From Paraspadella gotoi (Eukaryota; Chaetognatha), in the NCBI GenBank assembly GCA_051294375.1, contig CM119270.1, forward strand, positions 10,498,766-10,562,765: 64,000 nt of DNA. Direction: 5' to 3'. Of the stretch, positions 36,242-45,051 are shown one piece after another (the first letter of the stretch is position 1; each line of letters opens with the position of its first letter). The position numbers were made by a program, and so were the translations under genes. Below the pieces are notes generated by a model. It did not search any database, had not been told where the DNA came from, and saw only the letters and a program-made list of their open reading frames with translations.

Positions 36242-37037
36242 GAGAGGTTTTTTGTGATTTTGCAGGGCGCCTTTTTGCTTCCTCCCAAGTGAGCGAGTCA
36301 TTAGCACTTTGGCTCCTATGATGATGGGAGAGAAAATGAGAAAACTTATTGCTCGCCTCATCACAATCAAATTCTTCTTCCTTTATATCTTCATTGGTTT
36401 CTCATGGTTTTTTTCCGTCCATCGACTTCCCCTTCTCGTCCTTTGCCTCTCCCCGCTCTTCCTCAGGGAGGCTTTTTCTCCCCTTATCTTCCTTTCCGCT
36501 TCTCAGGCGCCCCCTCGCTCAACAAACCCTCACCCCTCCCCAGATTGTCACCTTTTCCCGGCCTTTTAATTCCGGCGAGTTGGATCTAATGCGGCATATT
36601 TCTTCATGTCTTCCCGCCTCTCTCTGTTCTCTCTCTGTTCCTCTCTCTCTTACCTTCTCTCTCTCTCGTCTCTCGCTCCTCTCTCTCTCTCTTCTCTCTC
36701 TCCTCTCTCTCTCTCTCTCTCCCCCGACGAGGTTTAATTTTCCTTTTTTTTTTTTTAATTCCTCTTTCTTGGCTTGGCGGGCGGCTGAAGCCTTCAGTTT
36801 TTCTTCGTTTTATTTTAATTCTCTCATTTTTCTCATTATCCTCTCTGTATCTTAATGCGAACCCAAAATCAATCAAACGCGCGGTTTTCCAGTGGGCAGT
36901 GGAGAGAGAGAGAAGAGAGAGAGAGAGAGGAAGAGAGAGAGAGAGAGAGACGACGAGGAAGTGATGTCGAGAATGTTTGTGAGAGAGGACAAAGAGAGAG
37001 AGAGAGAGAGAAAGCTACTATTCACACACTTTCTTCC

Positions 37038-37120
37038 CATTCAATCATTCATTCATCCATTCATTTATTCATTCATTCATTTATTCATTTATTCATTTCT
37101 TGATATTTCTACATTCATTT
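37038..37120. repeat. (ATTC)n tetranucleotide repeat
   Basis: Imperfect CATT/ATTC/TTAT run, about 80 bp. Confidence 0.9.
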
Positions 37121-37310
37121 CTATATTCATTCGTAGTTCGTACTTCACAGTTTATGTGAATTTCCCTTAACCACATTTGAATTTCTTTGTGTCGTTCCCG
37201 CGCTGAATGTCACTCGGAAGATGAAATAGTCGTATATTTAATACGAGCGCCAAAACTTTACGATTTCCTCCGATTATTGGAATAAAGGCTCCCAGGTTTT
37301 TTTCTGACCG

Positions 37311-37466
37311 ATGAAACCTTTTAAACCTTTTTACAACGATCGACCTTCGAATCGGTTTTTGTTTAAAACTGTCCCCGCTGATGCCGCCGCGGTCGCCGGA
37401 GACGCTGCAGATACCGCAGATGCCACAGACAAACCTTCACCGTCTTTGCCTTTTGTGTTAATGTAA
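37311..37466 (+). CDS. Possible small ORF, Ala/Asp-rich (51 aa)
   Basis: ATG at 37311, TAA at 37464. The frame begins MKPFKPFYNDRPSNRF and continues into an Ala/Asp-rich part (ADAAAVAGDAADTADATD) before a Pro/Ser end. The middle is a GC-rich island in AT-rich DNA. No splice sites or conservation can be judged. It may be a chance frame over GCN/GAY triplets. Confidence 0.2.
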   Translation: MKPFKPFYNDRPSNRFLFKTVPADAAAVAGDAADTADATDKPSPSLPFVLM

Positions 37467-37653
37467 ACATTTAACTTTGTTATTTAACATTTAACATTGT
37501 TACCTTCTCAGGTCTTAATCTCGATTCCACAAAAAATACATATTCTTTTCATTTGCATTGAATCAACTTTAGAAAATGACCACTGACTCTGCAGCAGCTC
37601 AAACTAGCTTCCATCCTCCAGTGACGGCACCAACCAGACTGCAATGATCTTAC

Positions 37654-37763
37654 CGCCAAACCGGGTCTGATGGTCGTCGTCATCATCGCTTCTGTGGCCG
37701 CCAACAGCGGCGACTTGATGTTGCCATAACCTTTAAAGGCCTCCATAACGTTTTTATCACTAT
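37654..37763 (-). CDS. Candidate internal exon (minus strand), unknown protein
   Basis: On the minus strand an acceptor CCGCTCAAAG precedes position 37763 and a GTAAGA donor follows 37654. Entry in phase 1 and exit in phase 0 (2 bases plus 36 codons) gives SDKNVMEAFKGYGNIKSPLL then a Met/Thr-rich stretch ending RPGLA. Composition is protein-like and GC-rich against flanks. It shares the phase 1-in, phase 0-out layout of the plus-strand exon candidates at 41341 and 42590. A (GTC)n run lies just upstream. I do not recognise the protein and found no convincing next exon. Confidence 0.4.
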
Positions 37764-38229
37764 CTTTGAGCGGAGAAGAGACGAAAGGCCTTCGGCGCGT
37801 CGTCGTCGCCGTCGTCGTCGCCGTCGTCGTCATAATCGTCGTCATCGTCCAGGTTTTTACAACTTTCCTTTCAAAGGCATTTCCTTTCTCCAGGGACCAG
37901 TTTTCTTCGGACGATATGTCCTTTTTTACTTTTTTTTTTTTTCTGAATCGTCTCGCTCTCTCTCCTCTCTTTTTTCTTCTCTCTCTCTTCCTATCTCTTT
38001 TTTTCTCTCCACTTTTTTTCTTTATTGGTCGTTCCCCTTTGTTTTGCGCTTTTCTCGCCCCAAACTTTGGGCCAAAGTGGACATCAAAAATCCTCATTTC
38101 GACCTTTCCTCTTTCTTTCACTCTCTCTCTCTCTCCCTCTCTCTCTCTCTCCTTCCATGTCTCTCTCCGCTTTATTTATATCCACCAGGGTGACTTAAGG
38201 TCGCTTTACGCTTTTCGTTGAAGAGAGAA

Positions 38230-38375
38230 TCGAATCTCGTGAAGTTTTTAAGGGGAGATGAAATTCGGACGCAGAGCGAAGGCGAATGGGAAGGGCGAAG
38301 GCGACACAAAGAGCAAAGGCGAAGGCAAATGGAAAGGGAGAAGGCGATACGAAAGGGCGATGGCGATTTTGATTA
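38230..38375. repeat. Degenerate GGCGAAGGCGA tandem repeat
   Basis: Short irregular repeats of GGCGAAGGCGA / AAAGGGCGA. Confidence 0.7.
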
Positions 38376-38518
38376 ATTAGGTAAAATAATATATATATAT
38401 TAATATTAAAATAATACTTTATTTTAAGTATTTCAATTTATTTTTTTAAGCTTTCCTTTTTTACCATTTATACATTGATATTCTTTTTTTTTACTTTAAA
38501 CATTTTTTTTGCAAAAAA

Positions 38519-38576
38519 TTTCCATTTAACTTAAACCAAACATTTTAACCAAAGTTTGGTTTAAGTTAAATGGAAA
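38519..38576. repeat. Perfect 23-bp inverted repeat (hairpin)
   Basis: Arms 38519-38541 and 38554-38576 are exact reverse complements (core CCATTTAACTTAAACCAAAC) around a 12-base loop. The size is compatible with a small foldback or the end of a MITE. No target-site duplication was seen. Confidence 0.85.
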
Positions 38577-38599
38577 CAAACAAATATAAAGGATCCAGC

Positions 38600-40440
38600 G
38601 AAGAACCGAAAAGTGAACGACCGGTGAATCCATTTTGAGGAAAATCGTCGTGCGTCATCCCTAATCGTCATCCTTTTTTTTGTTTCCGCATCTGTTTTTG
38701 TTATGATTGTGTGGTCTCGCCCCACTGCCACGCCCACGTTATTTCCTTATTCGTCCGCCACTTTGCACCCCATCCTCCTTCTTTCCTTTGCCTGTTGGTT
38801 CCTTTATTCGTCCAGTTTCCCTTTCAAGTTCCCCACATTGAAATCTTTTCCTTCGAAGCCTCACTTTATTTTCTCCCTCGTTTACCTTCCATACTTACTT
38901 CCTTCCCCCAACTATCGATAAATATGTTCCTTTCTACTGATACCGTTTGCCGCCCTCTTCGCGCTCTCTCCTCTCTCTCTCTCTCCAACTCCTTCGCTGT
39001 GCCCTCTCGGATACGCTCGTTCGAATCCCGGGGCAGAGTTCAATGGATCTTCTATGCTGATCTTTTTCGCTCAGGATGCTCCATCTCAAGGCCTTCTCCT
39101 TCTTCCCTCCTCTCAGGCCTCTATTTTTTCTCATCTACTCCCAATTCCTCCCCCGCCCCCACCGACTCCACGGCCGTAGTAGTACAGAGGAGAAACTTTG
39201 GCACAGACACGCGTTTTGTTAGAGAACGTAAACACTAATTTTATAGAATAATTGTTATTAATATGACAACATATGTATAATTTTCTTACATCCCAAAGAA
39301 TTTTCAACCACAAATATGGAACCAAAACTATGACAAAACCTAGTGCATTTAAAAAAAAACTCATGTCAATAGATTAAGTTTCAACAAATTTAATTATTTC
39401 GTTGAATATTGTTTGAGTTGTGCTTAATGTCGACCTAATATTAACTCAATCCAGATACCAAGAAATAAAAAAAGATTAATAACTTTATTAAGTATTCAAT
39501 ATTTAACAGAGATGAGCAGCAGAACCAATATGCAGCAGGAGAACGGAGATGCAGAATCAACAGAAGAGAAAGGAGTAACAGTAGCAGCAGAGCCGAGATG
39601 CAGCATCAGCTCAAAGCTCCATAAAAACTTAAAATTAATCAACATATTCAAGGAATTTTTCAAATATTATTTAATATCTGATGGTCTCAGAGGAATCTTC
39701 CAAAAATTAAGAATTTACTCTCCTTTTATAATACAAGGACACAATTATAACAACCAATGAGAGGAGAGTTCACATTTTGAAAATAAAATCAAAACATCTA
39801 CTAGTTATTATTAACCAATGAGAGACCAGATATTCAAATTCAATGTATAAAATTCAACCATTTAGAGGCTTTAAACAGAATTATTGAAGTCATTTAATAA
39901 AACCTTAAAACCTTTAATTCAGATATTTGAGCCTTCAAAAATAAACGGTCAGGGCTCAATTCAGATAAAAATAGCTAAAAACTCTTTAACATTCATTGTA
40001 ACTTGAATTCTAATTCAATACTTACTGTACCGGATCTTTTGAAATGGAAAAAAAAAAGAAAAATAAAAACAAAGAGACATTTTTTTTTCTTTTTCGCCAG
40101 GTTAGTAATTTAAGCCGGAAAAAAAATTCCGGAAGAACCGGAAGAGACCGAAGTGGGCGTGGCAAAGAAGAGAGAGAGGGGACGGGATACAAAGAGGAAA
40201 GAGGGAGGAAGGAGGAAAAACAGGAGGAGATTGGAGAAGAAAGACGAGGAAAGACAAAGGGAGGTGAGAGTGAGGTCAGGAAAGAAAAGAAAAGGGGGTA
40301 GGCAAAGAAAGAGCGATGGTGGGCGGAGGTTGAGGACGAAGAATGAGGTGGAGGTGGGACCCACTCGCGACAAAGGAAAGTGAGAAGGAAAAAGAAAAGA
40401 AAAAAAAAGGAAAGAAGAGTCTAAGAGAGGATAATGGTTA
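38600..40440. other. Intergenic DNA, no supported gene
   Basis: 38700-39240 is pyrimidine-rich with long frames on both strands that contradict each other. 39500-39980 is AT-rich with CAGCAG-biased DNA and CCAATGAGAG repeats (about 39758 and 39815). 40040-40420 is purine-rich. Confidence 0.5.
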
Positions 40441-40450
40441 TTGTTTTTAG

Positions 40451-40595
40451 AGGCAGGGACGAAGAATGGTTAACGTCACGACCAATGGCGCAAAAATGGA
40501 GAAGAGCTACAAGAAAACAAAGGAGCCTCGATTATGACGACGACGACGACGATAATGATGACGCCGGCGAAAGGGATGCAAATGACCGTTGCTGA
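40451..40595 (+). CDS. Possible terminal exon with acidic tail
   Basis: A TTGTTTTTAG acceptor ends at 40450. With phase-2 entry the frame runs 47 codons to TGA at 40593, starting GRDEEWLTSRPMAQKWRR and then DYDDDDDDNDD. A second frame over the same DNA is also open for 24 codons and equally protein-like, so the frame, and hence the gene, is uncertain. A GTAAGC donor-like site at 40607 could instead mark a non-coding exon. Confidence 0.25.
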
Positions 40596-40862
40596 GCCGA
40601 TTTGAGGTAAGCAGAACCTCTTAAGAAGAAGAGTTCGAAATGGCGGGCGACAGAAAGTTAAAATTTTACGTCATTCATGAAGCGGAGGTCAATACTTGTT
40701 AATTTCGAGAAAAATGAAAAAAAGAACAAATGAAATTAGTGATTAAAAAGATATAAAAATCATCAAGACAAAATTACAATATTATGAATTATGCTTCAAT
40801 TTTACAATAATACAATGAATCAATGATACAAATACAGTAAAGCACCCAACAGTTTATCTTAA

Positions 40863-41015
40863 AACAAGTTTGAATAAACAATGTCGGACCTGCCTACGAT
40901 AATTAAGCGGTAATCAGCTAATTAGATGATAAATGACGATAATTCTTTCATCTTGTGATTCTAACCGATCATAACTGATATAATACAAATAAATGATAAG
41001 CAGATCCGATTAAAA
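40863..41015 (+). repeat. Dispersed repeat, AACAAGTTTGAGCAAACA family
   Basis: Close match to 6291-6415 (CAATGTCGGACCTGCC, ACGATAATTAAGCGG), extended to AGCAGATCCGA then TTAAAAAGGA. Confidence 0.8.
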
Positions 41016-41229
41016 AGGAAAGCTTGCGTGTGTTATATAGAAAGAAAGTAAAGAGAGAGAAAGAAAAAAATAAAAAAGTGAAGAAAATATATAAGAAAAT
41101 TAAAGAAATGAAAAAAATAAAAGAAGAATAAAATAAAAGATAAAGCAAAAAAGAAGGAAAGAAAAAGAGAGAAAAGAACGCTGTGGAAAAAAGTGATTGA
41201 TTTTTCTTACGTCTTTCTGAAAACATGCT

Positions 41230-41339
<110 letters not shown>

Positions 41340-41340
41340 G

Positions 41341-41441
41341 GCGTCTCTTTGGCCTCCGCCATCATCGTGTCTGCCCCCTTTAAGGCCTCTTATCCATTCT
41401 GCCTTGATGATGGTTTGAATTTTGAATGGCCGCCGGCAAAG
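41341..41441 (+). CDS. Acidic protein candidate, penultimate exon
   Basis: Acceptor CTCTCCAG ends at 41340 and a GTGAGA donor starts at 41442. Phase 1 in, phase 0 out (2 bases plus 33 codons). It reads VSLASAIIVSAPFKASYPF then CLDDGLNFEWPPAK: a short hydrophobic stretch followed by an acidic, Trp/Pro-containing end. It joins in phase 0 to the exon at 42050. Upstream exons were not identified. No family is recognised. Confidence 0.42.
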
Positions 41442-42049
41442 GTGAGACTCGCGCCGGCAGACGACGCCGACGACGACGACGACGACGTCGTTTTTGCGTC
41501 CTCGCCCCTCGAAGCCTCACCTTCCTCACCTTCCTCGCCTCGTTTCGCCGTTAACGTTCTTTCTTTTCTTCGCTCAGAACTCACCCTCTGAACGACCCCG
41601 ACTCCCTTTAGCATTCTAAGCATTGATTTTTTCTTCCTTTTTTACTTTTCTTTTGTATTTCGTGCTAAAAATAAATAAGATTAAATTATATTATAGTGAT
41701 GATGAGAATAAAAATATTAGAACAGAAAATATTTCGATTCTACATCGATAGATTTTATTATTATTCAATCCTTCATGAGCGCTTTTTTAACAAATCTATC
41801 GTATGAATCGAAATATTTTCTCTTTTAAGTAAATCAAACATAACGAAAAGATAGAAACAATACAATAATAATATTATGTATTATATATAATAGTCTTCCT
41901 GAGCTTAACTTTACTTCTTTTTTATGTTAATACCCATGCTTGTCTCTTCATTTCTTTACACCCTGTTTTCCTCTTTCCCCCTGTTTCCTCCTTTCATTTC
42001 TCCTTTCCTCCCTCTTCCTCCTTCTCTTCCTCCTTTTTTTTTCTAAAAG

Positions 42050-42166
42050 ACGCCGGTCGACGTTATTTTGATGGCCACCGACATCCTCAAAGGTAACTAT
42101 GACGACGAGGACAAGCATGACGACGTCGTCGACGACGACGACGAAAAGCGACCGTCAAAAAACTGA
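42050..42166 (+). CDS. Acidic protein candidate, terminal exon (Asp-rich C-terminus)
   Basis: A TTTTCTAAAAG acceptor ends at 42049. In phase 0 the exon reads TPVDVILMATDILKGNYDDE, then an Asp-rich stretch with two His-Asp/Val-Asp breaks, ending EKRPSKN at TGA 42164-42166. It is compatible with the phase-0 exit of 41341-41441. The tail is encoded by GAC triplets like those scattered elsewhere in the window, so part may be low-complexity expansion within a real exon. Asp-rich tails occur in calcium-binding, chromatin and biomineral proteins; I infer no function. Confidence 0.4.
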   Translation, partial: TPVDVILMATDILKGNYDDEDKHDDVVDDDDEKRPSKN

Positions 42167-42589
42167 GATATTTTTTTAAAGGCGCGTGAGAAATAAACCG
42201 TCAAAACTTTGACGGGGAAAAGGAAATATTCGTCAAGTCTTTAGTCACGCCATTAAATGGACTTTTTTTTTCGTTATTAAAAACTTGTTTTTAACTTTTC
42301 ATGAAATGAGAATAATTCTAAAAGTTTGTGAAAAAAAAACCTGACGAGATGACGCGACGTGAGAACGACGACGAAACGACGAATATGACGATGACCACGA
42401 CGATGCATATGATATTGTTGATTCCTGGCACACTCGCAATGTTTAAAATGACTAAGGACTTTAAAAAGGATGCCATGGTTATTCAAATTATACTGACAGC
42501 TGTATATATAAATAACCTACACCGTTAACTTACATATTACTTGGATAATTCTTCAATGTATTAATAACGTCGATTCCAACTACTTCCAG

Positions 42590-42633
42590 TATTGAAAAAA
42601 AATACTGAAAAAAAGGCCATAAAAATCGAGACG
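42590..42633 (+). CDS. Second acidic protein candidate, short exon
   Basis: Acceptor TACTTCCAG ends at 42589 and a GTGAGC donor starts at 42634. Phase 1 in, phase 0 out, 14 codons reading LKKNTEKKAIKIET. It is followed by a 40-base intron and the exon at 42674 in phase 0. The layout repeats that of 41341/42050. Very short, so tentative. Confidence 0.3.
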
Positions 42634-42673
42634 GTGAGCGCCGACGCATCACCTGGCCCACCTGCCGTCTCAG

Positions 42674-42883
42674 ACGCCGACATCTGCGGCGTCGGACGAC
42701 GATGACGATGACGATGACGACGACGCCGTCGCCGACGACGACGACGACGACGGTAAAGAAAGTCGTCATTTGAATGACTGGAAGGATGGAGCCCGTTTAT
42801 GGCGGATCAAAAGTCAGGCAAAGAAAAATCACCGTCGCGACGCCAGCGCGGGGGGGGAGAGAAGAAAGTGGCTGAAGGTTTGA
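42674..42883 (+). CDS. Second acidic protein candidate, terminal exon
   Basis: Acceptor GCCGTCTCAG ends at 42673. In phase 0 it opens TPTSAASDDDD (compare TPVDV at 42050), has two Asp runs separated by AVA, then a mixed basic part (KESRHLNDWKDGARLWRIKS) and stops at TGA 42881-42883, 69 codons. An alternative donor GTAAAG after the second Asp run would end it at 42751. The shared TP start, phase and Asp run suggest duplication of a terminal exon, or alternative last exons of one gene. Confidence 0.35.
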   Translation, partial: TPTSAASDDDDDDDDDDAVADDDDDDGKESRHLNDWKDGARLWRIKSQAKKNHRRDASAGGERRKWLKV

Positions 42884-43039
42884 GGGGGTAGGAGGGGGGG
42901 AGAGAGGGAAGTAAGATAAGGGAGAAAAAGCTGAAGGCGAAGAATGAAAAAATTAAGTGGGATAAAGAAAAAGGGGTTGTGAAAAAAAGAAATAGAGAGA
43001 AGGAGCAAAATTTTGTGGGATTATTCGAAGATGCACAGA

Positions 43040-43047
43040 GAGAGAAG

Positions 43048-43086
<39 letters not shown>

Positions 43087-43091
43087 ATGAG

Positions 43092-43152
<61 letters not shown>
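43040..43152. repeat. Interrupted (GA)n tract
   Basis: GA runs separated by TAGA, TGA and CGA. Confidence 0.95.
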
Positions 43153-43495
43153 AATGAATCAAGACGATAAGCGACATATCGATGCCTACAATGGAATTGA
43201 TGGCTCAAGGCAACTGCTTACAGATTATCCTTATCTAATCTTCTCTTTTCCAACGATATCCACACGAAAACGAATACTTCCCCGTTTTTTTTTTCCGACA
43301 AGAGACTTTTCCTGTGAACAAGTGATCGACCAGACGAATCGGGCCGTGACGGGCAGGCCTCGCCGGTCCAAAGCCGAGCGGGCGGGCGAGGCGCTTCAAC
43401 CGGAAGCAGCGCGGCGCCAACCGGCGTCCAAAGCGTCTCGTTCCAGCGCCAATAATTCACGTCTCTTTTGTGACGTCGGCGTCGTCATCGTCGGT

Positions 43496-43496
43496 C

Positions 43497-43557
<61 letters not shown>

Positions 43558-43573
43558 AGGAGGCGGTGGCGGC
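43496..43573. repeat. (GGC)n trinucleotide repeat
   Basis: About 24 GGC triplets, last few GGA/GGT, in a CpG-rich stretch (43320-43680). It is read as poly-Gly or poly-Pro. Such repeats are typical of CpG-rich 5' regions, but no start exon is identified here. Confidence 0.95.
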
Positions 43574-44194
43574 ACATTTCTCGCTATTCTCCTTTGATTC
43601 ACCAGCGTGACGCCGTGACTGTGATCGGAGTCGGTCATCGACGTGACAGCGACGATCGTTTGTGAAGAAGTGCGGGGGGACCGGGGACGTGTCACTTCGA
43701 GTGACAAAGAAAAATAAACTGTTGGCGTGATTGAGTACGAACTATTATAACGTGACAAGCAGATTGTATTCAGAAATACAATCAAAGGAACCGGCTGAAT
43801 ATTATTATTACTAAATTATCGAAAGAATAGACGGTGGACGGCTGACTACAAGAATTGGGCCTTCATGATAATAAGATAATAATAATTTGTGATTTTGGTG
43901 GAAAGAATTAACGAAGTGGAAGATGTGAAATCTATTATGGGCTGCTGTTGAACTGAAATGAAATCGGGTAAGTATGAAATAAAACACTATTTTAGTATTT
44001 TGAAATTGATTACCATTATTACGCATTTAATATGTGTTTTTTAATAGAGCTACCAACTTGATTATACCTAACTAGTTCTGTGGGGGTTGAAGGGCGAAGC
44101 GAAGAGGAGCGAGAGTTGAAGCAGAATTGAAAGGAATGGCTCAGTCCTGAATCATTATTTCGCGATTAACCTCGTGTTCAACTGTAAAAAACAT

Positions 44195-44225
<31 letters not shown>

Positions 44226-44299
44226 ATCTTCCGTTCTCTCTGTCGTCTCTCTCTCTCTCTTTCTCTTCTCTTTCTCCGTTTCGCTCACCTTTCACGTCA

Positions 44300-44560
44300 T
44301 CCGCTCAACGAGAAAGGGGCGAAGCGGCGTCACTCTTGACGAGCCGGCGCGCGGGCAGAGGCGCCCGCAGCGGCGCCCGGTCAAAAAACCGGCGCCGGCT
44401 GATTCAGGCGTTCCGACGCCGGCGGTAGCCAGGCGCGGCTATGCGTCTGGCGGTCGAGTGACGCCGGGATTCTCTCCGAAGGCGTCGCGCCCCCGATAGG
44501 CCACCCTGTGCTCGGCGCCGTGGAAGGTCCACGTCAAAATTGGCGCAGCTTTGACGTTCT
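44300..44560. promoter_or_regulatory. CpG-rich island
   Basis: Dense CpG (GGCGCCCGGTC, CCGGCGCCGGC and similar) in an otherwise AT-rich setting, just upstream of an ATG-bearing exon candidate at 44583. A promoter or 5' UTR role is inferred from position and composition only. Confidence 0.3.
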
Positions 44561-44582
44561 TTCTCGTTAAAGCGCCTCATTA

Positions 44583-44624
44583 ATGGATTACGGAGGTCCA
44601 CGAAGATTTTATGATGATTTCAAG
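44583..44624 (+). CDS. Possible first coding exon (14 codons)
   Basis: An ATG right after the CpG island reads MDYGGPRRFYDDFK to a GTTTGT donor at 44625, phase 0. The next acceptor (CATTTCTAG, ending 44698) opens an exon whose best frame needs phase 1 or 2, so the join is unresolved. Confidence 0.25.
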
Positions 44625-44698
44625 GTTTGTAGCCGTTTTTTATTTGTAAAATTTAAATTTTTTACATAATTTAATTTTATCAAACTCTCCATTTCTAG

Positions 44699-45051
44699 AT
44701 CCTACCTATCGCCAAACTACACCAGACAACGCTCTGGCCAACATGCTGCCTCCACACCAAACGCTCCGCCAACAACGCTCCTCCACACCACGCTCCGCAC
44801 ACAAAGCTCCTCCACACCACGCTCCGCCACACAACGCTCCTCCACACAACGCTCCGCCAGCACCAACGCTCCTCCACACCAAGCTCCGCAACACAAGCTC
44901 GCTCCACACCAAGCCCGCGCACAACAACGCTCCTACCACACCAAGCCCCGCCACTCAAACGCCATCCTCGACGCCGCCCGACTCGGGGCGCCGGAAGTCA
45001 CGCTTAATGACGTCATCGCCGGTCATCACGAAGTCGACGACGCGAAAGGAG
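44699..45051 (+). CDS. Candidate exon, Pro/Ser/Thr/His-rich, built on a 30-bp minisatellite
   Basis: Acceptor CTCCATTTCTAG ends at 44698 and a GTGAGG donor starts at 45052. Two frames are open throughout. The more protein-like one is phase 1 in and phase 0 out (117 codons): TYRQTTPDNALANMLPP at the start, a repetitive His/Pro/Ala middle, and a Ser/Thr/Lys-rich end (DSGRRKSRLMTSSPVITKS). The middle is a minisatellite of 15-bp half-units (GCTCCTCCACACCAC / GCTCCGCCACACAAC, 44727-44960). A disordered protein region is possible; a non-coding minisatellite is the alternative. Confidence 0.33.

Larger units (their letters stand above)
31884..36575. repeat. Giant palindrome, right outer arm
   Basis: Reverse complement of 23324-27720, noisier than the left arm (for example, the GTCT runs at 26570-26610 are ragged at 32970-33030). 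It includes three gaps and a local direct duplication at 34678-35224. Confidence 0.85.

Noticed and set aside
38711-39238. 175-residue plus-strand frame and a 66-residue minus-strand frame
   Set aside because: Pyrimidine-biased DNA with open frames on both strands, a (CT)n run inside and no convincing exon borders.
43154-43597. 147-residue frame ending in poly-Gly
   Set aside because: The second half is a (GGC)n repeat and the first half follows a (GA)n tract; no exon borders were found, and the antisense frame is equally open.
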